From: Humidesulfovibrio sp.
GTDB lineage: Bacteria; Desulfobacterota; Desulfovibrionia; Desulfovibrionales; Desulfovibrionaceae
Reading direction: 5' to 3'
Length of the DNA: 64,000 bases
NCBI RefSeq assembly: GCF_030689645.1
Contig: NZ_JAUYFU010000048.1
Coordinates: 124,001 to 188,000, forward strand
Position 1 is the first letter of the stretch. Every line of letters starts with the position of its first letter. Positions 50,535 through 59,591 of the stretch are shown here, in pieces. Below the pieces are notes generated by a model that worked only from the letters and a program-made list of their open reading frames with translations, did no database searches and was not told where the DNA came from. The position numbers and the translations under genes were made by a program.

Positions 50535-51179
50535 TCACCACCCGTGCTTGCCGACCAAATCCACGAAAGCCACAGGGCACACCTCGCTTTGCAAAACGCC
50601 CTGCGGCGTCTTCTCCACAAGCACAAGACGTTGCACCCGGCGCGATCCGCCCACGGGAACGACAAGCCGCCCCCCCATGGCCAACTGCTCCACCAGGGGT
50701 GGCGGAACCTCGGGACCGCCGGCGGTGACGATGATGCGGTCAAAGGGCGCTGCGCTCGGCCACCCCAGGGTGCCGTCGTCCTGCTTCACATGGACACTAA
50801 ACAGCCCCATAGACAGCAGCCGCTCCCGGGCGCTGGCGCAAAGTTTCGGAATGCGCTCAACAGTATGCACGTCCGCACCGAGCTTGGCCAGCACGGCAGC
50901 CTGATAGCCGGAGCCGGTGCCGATTTCCAACACCTTCATGCCGGGCTCGACCTGGAGAAGCTCGCTCATGAGAGCCACTATGTAGGGTTGTGAGATTGTC
51001 TGCCCCTCGCCGATGGGCAGTGGGCTGTCGAGGTAGGCCTGCCGGGCCATGGCCTCCTCTACGAACAGGTGGCGGGGCAGCTCGCCCATGGCGGCCAGAA
51101 CACGCGGATCAGTGATGCCGCGCGCTATAAGCTGGTCGTTCACCATGCGATCGCGCTGTCTTTTGGGGTCAACCCGCAT
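50535..51179 (-). CDS. pcm: Protein-L-isoaspartate O-methyltransferase
   Basis: Pcm repairs isoaspartyl damage using S-adenosylmethionine. The 214 residues have the [18 protein letters not shown] block, the SAM motif [14 protein letters not shown] and the FDRIIVTAG block. I chose ATG 51179, with GGAG ahead; the frame is open to 51248 but extends toward the divergent CBS gene. The 122 bases to mrp hold no gene. Confidence 0.95.
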   Translation of the reverse strand: MRVDPKRQRDRMVNDQLIARGITDPRVLAAMGELPRHLFVEEAMARQAYLDSPLPIGEGQTISQPYIVALMSELLQVEPGMKVLEIGTGSGYQAAVLAKLGADVHTVERIPKLCASARERLLSMGLFSVHVKQDDGTLGWPSAAPFDRIIVTAGGPEVPPPLVEQLAMGGRLVVPVGGSRRVQRLVLVEKTPQGVLQSEVCPVAFVDLVGKHGW

Positions 51180-51270
51180 CCTGTGCACTCCAGATCTGTT
51201 GTGGGATTCATTCGTGTCACGCCGTGCTGACCAGATTTCCATCGCCAAGTCAACACAGGCCTATGCGCTC

Positions 51271-51299
51271 TTGACACATTGCCCCTTTCCTTTAACAAT
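51271..51299 (+). promoter_or_regulatory. Sigma-70-type promoter of the CBS-domain gene
   Basis: A perfect -35 TTGACA (51271-51276) and AACAAT (51294-51299, four of six matches) are 17 bases apart, about 50 bases ahead of the start codon, in the gap between divergent pcm and the CBS gene. Confidence 0.6.
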
Positions 51300-51352
51300 C
51301 AAGGAAACAACCCGCAAAGCCCTGGAGCACCCTGAAAGCCGAGGAGATGCCC

Positions 51353-51790
51353 ATGTTCAAGATCAGAGAACTCATGACCACACCAGTTTACTCCCTGCGG
51401 GAAACGGATACCCTCCAGAGCGCGCGGGTGCTCATGGACAAGAAGCGCATCCGACACGTGCCCATCACCACCGCAGACACAATGTTCCGAGGGCTTATCA
51501 CCAATCGTGATGTGCTGGCGAACACCATCTCGCACCTGGCGAACATCGACCCCGCCACCCAGGACGAGATCGACGCCGGAATCCCCCTGCAGGAAATAAT
51601 GCGCACCGATGTGTGCGTCATCTCACCGGAACAGACCGTGCGCGAGGCCGCCCATATTCTATACAACCACAAATATGGCTGCCTGCCTGTTGTGGAGGAC
51701 GGGAAGCTGGTTGGCATCGTCACCGAAGCGGACTTCCTCCAGCTCACCATACAGTTGCTGGACGCCATGGACCAAGCCGACCAAGCCTGA
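51353..51790 (+). CDS. Tandem CBS-domain protein
   Basis: The 145-residue protein consists only of two CBS motifs (about 1-60, MTTPVYSLRETDTLQSARVLM, and about 80-140, VISPEQTVREAAHILY), forming a Bateman module that binds adenine nucleotides. A start at ATG 51353 is preferred over ATG 51347, because GAGGAG directly touches the latter. Such stand-alone modules regulate enzymes or channels by direct contact; the partner is unknown. The M23 peptidase gene follows after 97 bases. Confidence 0.9.
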   Translation: MFKIRELMTTPVYSLRETDTLQSARVLMDKKRIRHVPITTADTMFRGLITNRDVLANTISHLANIDPATQDEIDAGIPLQEIMRTDVCVISPEQTVREAAHILYNHKYGCLPVVEDGKLVGIVTEADFLQLTIQLLDAMDQADQA

Positions 51791-51887
51791 CGCCCCCATT
51801 TCATCATACGCGCATAGCGTGTTAAACCGGTAAATTCCGGCGTGATCTCGCGTCCTCCCCACAACCTTCAGCCCCCCAAAAGAGACA

Positions 51888-53225
51888 ATGAAAATACTTC
51901 CAGCGGAAAAGAAGAGCTCCGGCCACATGATGCGTACATTGGTTGCCCTGTGTGTCCTTGCGCTGTTTGGCCTTATCGTTTTCACTTTCCTTCGAGACGG
52001 AAGCGCCCCAGTGCTCAAGCTCACCCCGCAAACCGATGCGGCCTCCTACACCACAGACTTCAGCCTCAGCCTCACCTCAAACCGGGCCGGGCTCAAGGAA
52101 TGCGTCATCTCTGCGACCCAGGACAACAAACGTGTTGATTTTGTACGTAAAATCTTTCCAGACAAGCAGCTTTCACACACCGAGAATTTCCGCCTCCCGC
52201 GCGAGGCAGGATTCAAGGAAGGCCCCCTTGAGCTGAGCATCACCGTACGCGACAACGCCCTGCTCTCCTTCCTGGGACGCGGCAAGTCTCATTTGATTCA
52301 GAATCTTACCCTGGACTTCTCGCCGCCCAGGCTCAACGTAAATCCTGGCATCCATCACGTGAACCAAGGCGGCGTTGCCGTGGTCAGCTACACCGTGTCC
52401 AAACCCTTGGTGCACACTGGCGTGAATGTGGGGCAGCGCTTCTTCCCGGCCTTCCAGCAGCCAGGGGGTGAATGGGTGTGTTATTTCGGCATGCCCCACG
52501 ACATGGCTCCGTCTGACTTCAAGCCCAAGATCACCGCCCGGGACAAGGCGGGCAACGAAGGTTCCCAAACCATTTCGGTGCTGGCCATTCCAAAGGTCTT
52601 TAAGTCGGACAACTTGAACATTCCCGATGAATTTCTTAACGACAAGATGAGCCAGTACACAGCCATGTATCCAGCGGAGAAAACCCCGCTGGACATTTAC
52701 AAACGTGTGAACACCGAACTGCGCAAACAAAACGAAGCAGAACTTCTCAAGATCGGTCAGGACACCTCCCCCACCCCGCTCTGGTCCGGCCCATTCCTGC
52801 GTCTGCCCAACGCCGCTGGGCGTGCTGGCTTCGGCGACCAGCGCGATTACTATTACAAGGGTGAGAAGATCGACCACCAGACCCACATGGGCGTGGACCT
52901 GGCAAGCCTAGCCAATGCCCCCGTGCCTGCGGCAAATACCGGCCGCATTGTGTTCGCCGGGTTCTTTGGAATCTACGGCAATTGCGTCATTATCGATCAC
53001 GGCCTTGGACTGCAAAGCCTCTACTCACACTTGAGCGAAATCGCCGTGGCCAAGAACGCTCAGGTCAAGAAAGGCGACGTCATCGGCAAGACCGGAGTCA
53101 CCGGGCTGGCAGGCGGCGACCATCTTCACTTTGCAATGATTGTGAGCGGCCTACAGGTGAGCCCTACGGAATGGTGGGACGAGCACTGGATCAAGGACAA
53201 CGTCCAGAAGCACCTGAGCAAATAG
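51888..53225 (+). CDS. M23-family peptidase, membrane anchored
   Basis: The 445-residue protein has an N-terminal membrane helix (about 16-34) and a long periplasmic beta-rich region (about 40-280), then a LytM/M23 zinc peptidase domain with HMGVDLA (first ligand), the YGNCVIIDHG block and HLHFAM (last ligands). It probably cleaves peptidoglycan cross-links. All metal residues seem present, so it should be active rather than an EnvC-like activator. A palindromic terminator follows. Confidence 0.92.
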   Translation: MKILPAEKKSSGHMMRTLVALCVLALFGLIVFTFLRDGSAPVLKLTPQTDAASYTTDFSLSLTSNRAGLKECVISATQDNKRVDFVRKIFPDKQLSHTENFRLPREAGFKEGPLELSITVRDNALLSFLGRGKSHLIQNLTLDFSPPRLNVNPGIHHVNQGGVAVVSYTVSKPLVHTGVNVGQRFFPAFQQPGGEWVCYFGMPHDMAPSDFKPKITARDKAGNEGSQTISVLAIPKVFKSDNLNIPDEFLNDKMSQYTAMYPAEKTPLDIYKRVNTELRKQNEAELLKIGQDTSPTPLWSGPFLRLPNAAGRAGFGDQRDYYYKGEKIDHQTHMGVDLASLANAPVPAANTGRIVFAGFFGIYGNCVIIDHGLGLQSLYSHLSEIAVAKNAQVKKGDVIGKTGVTGLAGGDHLHFAMIVSGLQVSPTEWWDEHWIKDNVQKHLSK

Positions 53226-53251
53226 CAAAAAATGCGAAAAGTTGAATGATA

Positions 53252-53278
53252 AAAGGCCGGGATATCCCGGCCTTTTTC
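53252..53278. terminator. Bidirectional terminator between the M23 gene and lon
   Basis: A perfect 9-bp palindrome GGCCGGGAT/ATCCCGGCC (53255-53272) has A run before and T run after, so it can stop transcription from both strands. Confidence 0.92.
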
Positions 53279-53302
53279 TATTGCATGGTCGATGCGGACA
53301 GC

Positions 53303-55753
53303 CTAGTGCGTGGGCGGCAGGTACTCTTCCTTCACCAGCAGATTGCTCAGGGGTGAGATGTTGTCCCTTCCGCAAAACAGGGCGCCGGAACTGCCGCACT
53401 CAAGGGCCTGTTCAAGAACCGTGTCAACGGTCTCAACGGGCACAATTTTGAGATCCTTCAAGATCTCCTCAGGCACTTCCTTCAGATCCTTCTCGTTCTC
53501 AGCCGGGATGAACACCGTGCCCACAAGGCCGCGGTGAGCAGCCAGGAGCTTCTCTCGCAGACCGCCGATGGGCAGCACGCGCCCGCGCAGAGTGATCTCG
53601 CCGGTCATGGCCACATCGTTGCGCACAGGAATGTTGAGCAGGGCCGACACGATGGAGGTGACAAGGGCCACACCGGCCGAGGGACCGTCCTTGGGCGTCG
53701 CGCCCTCGGGCACGTGCACGTGGATGTCAATCTCCTTGTGGAAGTCGCGCTTGAGGCCGAAAAGGTCCGAACGGGAGCGCAGATAAGAGAGCGCGGCGCG
53801 GGCAGACTCCTGCATGACCTCGCCCAGCTTGCCGGTGATCTCCACCTTGCCGGATCCACTCATGAGCACCACTTCGATGAGCAACAGCTCGCCGCCCATT
53901 TGCGTCCAGGCCAGGCCGGTGGTGACGCCCACCTGCGACTTTTCCTCGCGCTCCTCATGGCGGTGCTTGGGCACGCCAAGATAGGTTGCGATGCTCTGCT
54001 TGCTCACAGCCACGGAGGTGACGGCCTTGTCCTCCACGATCTTCATGGCCGCCTTACGGCACACGGCGGCGATCTCGCGCTCCAGATTGCGAACCCCGGC
54101 CTCGCGGGTGTAGCGACGAATTATCTCCAGCATGGCATTATCGGAGACGTTCAGCGACTCCTCGGAAAGGCCGTGCAGCTCACGCTGCTTACCGAGCAAG
54201 AACTGCTTGGCGATCTTGAGCTTTTCTGTCTCAAGATAGCCCGGCAGGCGGATGATCTCCATGCGATCGCGCAGGGGCAGCGGGATGGAATCCAGCGTAT
54301 TGGCCGTGGTGATGAAGAATACCTTGGACAGGTCGTAGTCAAGGTCCAGGTAGTGATCGTTGAAGGCGTAATTCTGCTCCGGATCGAGGACTTCCAATAG
54401 CGCGGACGATGGGTCACCCCGGAAGTCCATGCTCATCTTGTCCACCTCGTCCAGGCAGATGACGGGATTGTTGAATTTACAGCGCCGGAGCGAATGGATG
54501 ATCTTGCCCGGCAAAGCGCCCACGTAAGTACGGCGGTGGCCGCGTATTTCGGCTTCGTCGCGCACGCCGCCAAGGGAAATGCGCATGAATTCGCGATCCA
54601 TGGCGCGAGCTATGGACTTGGCGATGGAGGTCTTGCCTACGCCCGGAGGCCCCACAAAGCACAGGATGGGACCCTTCATTGTTTTAACCAGGCTCTGCAC
54701 CGCGATATACTCAAGGATGCGCTCCTTGGGCTTTTCCAGGCCAAAATGGTCCTCATCAAGCACCACGCGCGCCTTGGAAATGTCGAGGTCCGTCTCCTTG
54801 AGCACGCCCCAGGGCAAGTCCAGCACCCAGTCAACGTAGTTGCGCACCACTGTGTACTCAGCTGAGGACGGCTGCATCTGCTTGAGCTTGCGGATTTCCT
54901 TCTTGACGCGTTCGCGGGACTCGTCGCTCATAACCTTGGCGTCCAGCCGCTTTTCAAGCTCCAAAGCCTCGGCGGCGGGGTCATCCTCGCGGCCCATCTC
55001 CTTGTGGATGGCCTTCATCTGCTCGTTCAAGTAATACTCGCGCTGGTTCTTCTCCATCTGGCCCTTGACGCGGCCCTTCACTCGCTTCTCGATGGTGGAG
55101 ATTTCGATCTCGCCCAGCAGAAGCTCGTACACGTATTCCAGGCGCTGCGAGGTCTCGGAGATTTCCAGAGCGCGCTGCTTGCGCAGAAAATCCACCTTGA
55201 GGTGCGGCATCACCGCGTCAGCCAGGGCGCCTGGCTCGCGCAGGGCGGCCATGGCCAGGATGGATTCCGGCGCCACCTTTTTGTTGTTGCGAGCATAGAC
55301 GTCAAGGGACTCGTTCACGGCGCGGATAAGCGCGTCGCCCTCGGACTTGTCGCCGTGGAGTTCGTCCACCCGGTCCACGCGCACCAGGGGGAAATCTCCG
55401 GCCTCGGCGGGATCAGATTCCAGAATGCTCCAGTTGGCACGGTACAGGCCCTCGAAGAGCACCTTGATGGTGCCATCGGGCAGGCGCAGCATCTGCAAAA
55501 TACGGCTCACTGTACCCACGGCGAAGAGATCTTCGGCCTCGGGCTTCTCTTTCTCCGGCGAGCGCTGAGTGACGAGAAAAATATGCTTGTCATGCAGGGC
55601 GATGGCGCTCTCAATGGCCTTGATGGAGGCCTCGCGCCCTACGAACAGGGGCACGATGGAGCGCGGGAACATCACCACTTCCCGCAGCGACATAAGCGGC
55701 AACACGGAATCGTCCGGCTGAATATCGCGCTCCAGAGCGTCGAAGTCGTTCAT
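53303..55753 (-). CDS. lon: ATP-dependent protease Lon
   Basis: Lon degrades misfolded and regulatory proteins. The 816 residues have the N-terminal substrate domain ([23 protein letters not shown]), a AAA+ module with GPPGVGKTS, and the protease domain with catalytic Ser in [10 protein letters not shown] and Lys in the late [12 protein letters not shown] block. AAGGAGCATCC stands before the ATG. It lies downstream of clpX, in the order tig, clpP, clpX, lon found across many bacteria. Confidence 0.98.
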   Translation of the reverse strand: MNDFDALERDIQPDDSVLPLMSLREVVMFPRSIVPLFVGREASIKAIESAIALHDKHIFLVTQRSPEKEKPEAEDLFAVGTVSRILQMLRLPDGTIKVLFEGLYRANWSILESDPAEAGDFPLVRVDRVDELHGDKSEGDALIRAVNESLDVYARNNKKVAPESILAMAALREPGALADAVMPHLKVDFLRKQRALEISETSQRLEYVYELLLGEIEISTIEKRVKGRVKGQMEKNQREYYLNEQMKAIHKEMGREDDPAAEALELEKRLDAKVMSDESRERVKKEIRKLKQMQPSSAEYTVVRNYVDWVLDLPWGVLKETDLDISKARVVLDEDHFGLEKPKERILEYIAVQSLVKTMKGPILCFVGPPGVGKTSIAKSIARAMDREFMRISLGGVRDEAEIRGHRRTYVGALPGKIIHSLRRCKFNNPVICLDEVDKMSMDFRGDPSSALLEVLDPEQNYAFNDHYLDLDYDLSKVFFITTANTLDSIPLPLRDRMEIIRLPGYLETEKLKIAKQFLLGKQRELHGLSEESLNVSDNAMLEIIRRYTREAGVRNLEREIAAVCRKAAMKIVEDKAVTSVAVSKQSIATYLGVPKHRHEEREEKSQVGVTTGLAWTQMGGELLLIEVVLMSGSGKVEITGKLGEVMQESARAALSYLRSRSDLFGLKRDFHKEIDIHVHVPEGATPKDGPSAGVALVTSIVSALLNIPVRNDVAMTGEITLRGRVLPIGGLREKLLAAHRGLVGTVFIPAENEKDLKEVPEEILKDLKIVPVETVDTVLEQALECGSSGALFCGRDNISPLSNLLVKEEYLPPTH

Positions 55754-55797
55754 GGATGCTCCTTAAAGGCCGAAGCCGGGCTGGTTCGGTGGTCGGA

Positions 55798-55840
55798 GGT
55801 ATGCTGGCCGCGCGTGCTTGGCAGTTGCGGTCAGCATACC
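55798..55840. repeat. Inverted repeat upstream of lon
   Basis: Perfect 9-bp arms GGTATGCTG (55798-55806) and CAGCATACC (55832-55840) extend to 14 positions with one mismatch, around a 15-base centre. It lies about 45 bases before the lon start in the 122-base clpX-lon gap and could be an operator or a 5'-leader hairpin. It is not the CIRCE element. Confidence 0.5.
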
Positions 55841-55875
55841 TTCCAGGCAACGAATGTAAAGGACGAAAGCGCGAA

Positions 55876-57129
55876 TTACGCGCTCTTGACCTCCTGATGG
55901 TACAAAATGAGGGGCTCCATGCCCTTCTCTATGACCGCGCTGTTGATGACGCACTCTTTGACGCCCGAAAGGGACGGCAACTTGTACATGATCTCCAGCA
56001 TGGTCGACTCAAGCACGTTGCGCAAGCCGCGCGCTCCGGTCTTGCGGATGATAGCCGCCTCGGCGATGGCCTTCAGCGCATTCTCGGTGAAGCGCAGGTT
56101 GACCTTATCAAGCTCGAACAGCTTCTGGTACTGCTTCACAAGAGCGTTCTTGGGCTCGGTGAGGATGCGCACCAGGTCCTCGCAAGTGAGCTCGTCCAGG
56201 GCGGTGACGATGGGGATGCGGCCCACGAACTCGGGGATCAGGCCGAACTTGATGAGATCGTTGGGCTGGCTCTGGGCGAGCAGCTCGCCCATGGCGATCT
56301 CCTTCTTCTTGTTCTCCATCTTGCCGCCGAACCCCATGCTGGTGCCCTGCATCCGCTGCTGGATCATCTTGTCGAGCCCGATGAAGGCGCCACCCAGGAT
56401 GAACAGGATGTTCGAGGTGTTCATCCTGATGAATTCCTGCTGCGGGTGCTTGCGTCCGCCCTTGGGGGGGATGTTGGCTTCTGTGCCCTCAATGATCTTG
56501 AGCAGAGCCTGTTGCACGCCCTCGCCCGAAACATCGCGGGTAATGGACGGGCTGTCGCCCTTGCGCGCAATCTTGTCGATCTCGTCGATGTAAATGATGC
56601 CGCGGCTGGCGGCCTCGATGTCGTAGTCGGCGTTCTGCAGAAGCGCCACAAGGATGTTTTCGACGTCCTCTCCCACATAGCCGGCCTCGGTCAAGGTCGT
56701 GGCGTCGGCAATGGCGAAGGGAACTTTCAACATGCGGGCAAGGGTCTGGGCCAGCAGAGTCTTGCCGGAACCCGTGGGGCCGATCAAAAGCACGTTGCTC
56801 TTGTCGATCTCCACGTCATCCTTGTTGTTCTGTGCGTAGAAGACGCGCTTGTAGTGGTTATGCACCGCGACAGAGAGGATCTTCTTGGCTTTGTTCTGGC
56901 CAATGACGTACTGGTCGAGCAGGGCCTTGAGCTCCTGCGGAGGCAGCAAACGCACATCGCCGACGGAGTCACTCACGTGCTCCTGGGCGATGATGTCGTT
57001 GCACAGCCCCACGCACTCGTCGCATATATAGACGTCCGGGCCTGCGATGAGGCGCTGCACGTCAACCTGGCTCTTGCCGCAAAAGGAGCAGGCAAGATCC
57101 GTGGGGGAGCCGGTTTTTTTCCTGTTCAT
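55876..57129 (-). CDS. clpX: ATP-dependent Clp protease ATP-binding subunit ClpX
   Basis: ClpX recognises and unfolds substrates for ClpP. The 417 residues have the N-terminal zinc-binding domain (CSFCGKS and CDECVGLC), Walker A GPTGSGKT, Walker [10 protein letters not shown], the pore loop and the GFGG-type ClpP-docking loop near TSMGFGGKM. The standard length is intact. It lies nine bases after clpP, so both proteins come from one message. Confidence 0.98.
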   Translation of the reverse strand: MNRKKTGSPTDLACSFCGKSQVDVQRLIAGPDVYICDECVGLCNDIIAQEHVSDSVGDVRLLPPQELKALLDQYVIGQNKAKKILSVAVHNHYKRVFYAQNNKDDVEIDKSNVLLIGPTGSGKTLLAQTLARMLKVPFAIADATTLTEAGYVGEDVENILVALLQNADYDIEAASRGIIYIDEIDKIARKGDSPSITRDVSGEGVQQALLKIIEGTEANIPPKGGRKHPQQEFIRMNTSNILFILGGAFIGLDKMIQQRMQGTSMGFGGKMENKKKEIAMGELLAQSQPNDLIKFGLIPEFVGRIPIVTALDELTCEDLVRILTEPKNALVKQYQKLFELDKVNLRFTENALKAIAEAAIIRKTGARGLRNVLESTMLEIMYKLPSLSGVKECVINSAVIEKGMEPLILYHQEVKSA

Positions 57130-57138
57130 GAGCTTCCT

Positions 57139-57741
57139 CTAGGCCTTCTTTTCCGCGTCGCCGCGCTTGACCATGATGGTGTCGATGATGCCGTATTCCT
57201 TGGCCTCTTTGGCGGTCATGAAATAGTCGCGCTCGGTGTCCTTCTCAATGCGCTCCATGCTCTGGCCCGTGTGCCCGGCCAGGATCCCGTTCAGCTCCTC
57301 GCGCATGCGCAGGATCTCGCGAGCCTGAATGCCGATGTCTGTGGCCTGACCCTGGGCGCCGCCCAAGGGCTGGTGGATGAGGATACGGCTGTGCGGCAGG
57401 GCGTATCGCATGCCCTTCTCTCCCGCGCAAAGCAGCAAAGCCGCCATGCTGGCGGCCTGGCCCATGCACAGGGTGGCCACGGGCGGGGCGATGTACTGCA
57501 TGGTGTCGTATATAGCCATGCCAGCTGTCACGACGCCGCCGGGAGAATTGATGTACATGTAAATCTCTTTTTCCGGATCCTCAGACTCCAGGAAAAGCAG
57601 CTGGGCGCAAATCAGGCTGGCCACATGGTCGTCGATGGCGCTGCCGAGCAAGATGATGCGGTCTTTGAGCAGACGCGAATAAATGTCGTAGGCTCGCTCT
57701 GTGCGGCCTGTGGTTTCGATGACAATGGGCACGGCGGGCAT
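57139..57741 (-). CDS. clpP: ATP-dependent Clp protease proteolytic subunit
   Basis: ClpP forms the 14-subunit peptidase used by ClpX and ClpA. With ATG 57741 the protein has 200 residues and the catalytic S98 (GQAASMA) and H123 (ILIHQPLGG) fall within one residue of the E. coli mature numbering. AAGGAG stands six bases ahead. The frame is open to 57816, but that version starts far from a good ribosome site. clpX follows; the promoter lies at 57838-57865. Confidence 0.97.
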   Translation of the reverse strand: MPAVPIVIETTGRTERAYDIYSRLLKDRIILLGSAIDDHVASLICAQLLFLESEDPEKEIYMYINSPGGVVTAGMAIYDTMQYIAPPVATLCMGQAASMAALLLCAGEKGMRYALPHSRILIHQPLGGAQGQATDIGIQAREILRMREELNGILAGHTGQSMERIEKDTERDYFMTAKEAKEYGIIDTIMVKRGDAEKKA

Positions 57742-57837
57742 GGGCGGCTCCTTCATACAGGACGGGGTGGTGCGTCCATTCAAGTTGACTGCGCAGAATT
57801 CATCGGCAGATTTCATCAGTAACCATATGCCGAAAAG

Positions 57838-57865
57838 AGAATAAGGGCTCGTTTGCCCGCGTCAA
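57838..57865 (-). promoter_or_regulatory. Sigma-70-type promoter of clpP
   Basis: On the minus strand TTGACG (57865-57860) and TATTCT (57843-57838) are 16 bases apart, about 95 bases before the clpP start. These are the same hexamers as at purQ. Confidence 0.6.
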
Positions 57866-57914
57866 TAGTAGCGCGAACCTAACGAAAAAGACTGCCGAGC
57901 CCCAAAATCATAAC

Positions 57915-57942
57915 GCGGCGACCGGATTTCGCCGGCCGCCGC
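57915..57942 (-). terminator. Hairpin after tig, possible terminator
   Basis: An 11-bp GC-rich stem (GCGGCGACCGG and CCGGCCGCCGC, one mismatch) with loop ATTTCG lies 42 bases after the tig stop. On the minus strand TTATGATTTT follows, a modest T-tract, so some readthrough into clpP is possible. Confidence 0.55.
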
Positions 57943-57983
57943 GCGGTGTCTTCAGCCGTGCAGGTGGCGGGAAAGAGTCAAGA

Positions 57984-59357
57984 TTACTCCTTGGCCGTCT
58001 CAACCTTCTTGGCCCGGGGCTTCTTGGGCTTCGCAGTGGTCTCGGCGCTCTCATCATCCACGGGAGCGGCGGCCGCAACTTCGGTCTTGGCGGCGCGCGC
58101 GTAGACCAGCTCAATGGCCTTGTCGGCCAGGAGACGATCCTTCAAGGGATAGATGAGGTTATTCTCTTCGTAATACTGCTTCACGCTCAGCAGATCCTGG
58201 CCGTGCTGACGGGCAACCTGGGTAAGAGCGGCATCGATTTCCTCAGGCTTGACGTCCATATTCTCCTTCTTGGCGACAGCCAGAAGCAGAATTTCGCCAC
58301 GCACGGCCTCCTCGGCCTGGGTGCGGTGCCCTTCGCGCAGCTCTTCCATGGACTTGCCGAGCGCGCCAAGGCTCTTGCCCTGGCGGTCAAGCTTCTGCTC
58401 CAGATCGGCCAGCAGGCGGTCAATGCGATTCTCGACCATGCTGGGCGGCAGCGGGAAGTCCACCTGGGCCAGCAGCTGATCCAGCAGCTTCTTCTGGGCC
58501 ATGGACTTGTTCAGCTGCTCGCGGCTCTGCAGGTAGGACTTGGTGATCGCTTCGCGCATCTTCTCAACGGACTCGAAACCGCCGGCGCGCTTGGCCACTT
58601 CGTCGGTGAGTTCGGGCATGATGCGCTCCTTGATGGAGTGCAGCGTGGCGCGCATGGTCAGTGTATGGCCAGCCATGGCGGGATTGATGAAGTCTTCGGG
58701 GAAGGCGATTTCGCACTCGCCCTTCTCGCCGGTCTTGAGGGTCTTAATCATCTCCTCAAACTCGGGCAGAGCCTGCTTGTCGCCCAGGGTAAGCTCGAAG
58801 TTCTCAGCCTGGATGCCCTGGAACACCTCGTCGCCCTTGTAGGCGGCGAAGGTGATGACAACGATGTCGCCGTCCGTGGCGGCGCGAACGACTTCGATGG
58901 GCTTCACTGTGGCGGCGTTGGTCAGGATGCGCTTCTCGACCTCCTTGACCTCTTCTTCCTTCACTTCAGCCTTTTCGACATCAACGGCCAAGCCTTCGTA
59001 ATCAGGCAGGGCGAAATCAGGTGCAATCTCGAACTCAACAGAATAATTGAATTCCTGGTCACGCACCAGTTCTTTGGCGTCCACGTCGATGCGCGAAAGA
59101 GGCATGATGCCCAGACCGCCAAGAGCCTCGTTGATCTGGTAGTTCACCAGGTCAGTGGTGGCCTCGGGGTAAATCTGGGAACGGTATTTGCCCTCAACAA
59201 CGGAAGAAGGGGCCTTGCCGCGGCGGAAGCCCTTGATCTCGTAGCGATGGCGGTAGAGGGCGACGGCAGCGGAGAGGGCGGCGTTGACCTCTTCCACAGG
59301 CACCTGGATGTTGATCTTGCGCTTGACCGGAGAAAGTTCTTCAACCTTGTATTCCAT
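57984..59357 (-). CDS. tig: Trigger factor
   Basis: Trigger factor folds nascent chains at the ribosome exit. The 457 residues have the ribosome-binding domain with the signature block GFRRGKAP (about 44-51), a PPIase-like FKBP domain (about 150-235) and a long helical C-terminal domain. An Ala/Lys-rich tail after residue 430 is longer than usual. It starts 62 bases after tRNA-Leu and is followed by clpP, clpX and lon. Confidence 0.97.
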   Translation of the reverse strand: MEYKVEELSPVKRKINIQVPVEEVNAALSAAVALYRHRYEIKGFRRGKAPSSVVEGKYRSQIYPEATTDLVNYQINEALGGLGIMPLSRIDVDAKELVRDQEFNYSVEFEIAPDFALPDYEGLAVDVEKAEVKEEEVKEVEKRILTNAATVKPIEVVRAATDGDIVVITFAAYKGDEVFQGIQAENFELTLGDKQALPEFEEMIKTLKTGEKGECEIAFPEDFINPAMAGHTLTMRATLHSIKERIMPELTDEVAKRAGGFESVEKMREAITKSYLQSREQLNKSMAQKKLLDQLLAQVDFPLPPSMVENRIDRLLADLEQKLDRQGKSLGALGKSMEELREGHRTQAEEAVRGEILLLAVAKKENMDVKPEEIDAALTQVARQHGQDLLSVKQYYEENNLIYPLKDRLLADKAIELVYARAAKTEVAAAAPVDDESAETTAKPKKPRAKKVETAKE

Positions 59358-59419
59358 TGACTTGCCGTCCTCCTAAGATGTCAGCCCGCGGGTGTGCGCG
59401 GGTCGCGTTTTCTGTTTCG

Positions 59420-59503
59420 TGGTGCGAGAGGGGAGACTCGAACTCCCACGGACAGGCCGCTGGATCCTAAGTCCAGTGCGTCTACCAATTCCGCCACTCT
59501 CGC
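59420..59503 (-). tRNA. tRNA-Leu(UAG), CCA encoded
   Basis: The minus strand folds into a complete class II tRNA: a 7-bp acceptor GCGAGAG/CTCTCGC, a D arm, an anticodon loop CTTAGGA with anticodon TAG (reads CUA-type leucine codons), a long variable arm, and TTCGAGT in the T loop. The 3' CCA is encoded (TGG at 59420-59422). It stands immediately upstream of tig in the same direction. Confidence 0.97.
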
Positions 59504-59526
59504 CTTCAAGCTGCCAAAAGTCCCGT

Positions 59527-59555
59527 TAGATAAGCGGGGGGCGGCAAACTGTCAA
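59527..59555 (-). promoter_or_regulatory. Sigma-70-type promoter of tRNA-Leu and perhaps tig
   Basis: A perfect -35 TTGACA (59555-59550, minus strand) and TATCTA (59532-59527) are 17 bases apart. The start would fall about 15-20 bases before the tRNA. Confidence 0.65.
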
Positions 59556-59591
59556 CCGGGCCCACGCGTCGGCCCAAGCTCATACAATAAT

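Noticed and set aside
55756-57822. Plus-strand open frame of about 690 codons
   Set aside because: It is antisense to clpX and clpP, which are unambiguous.
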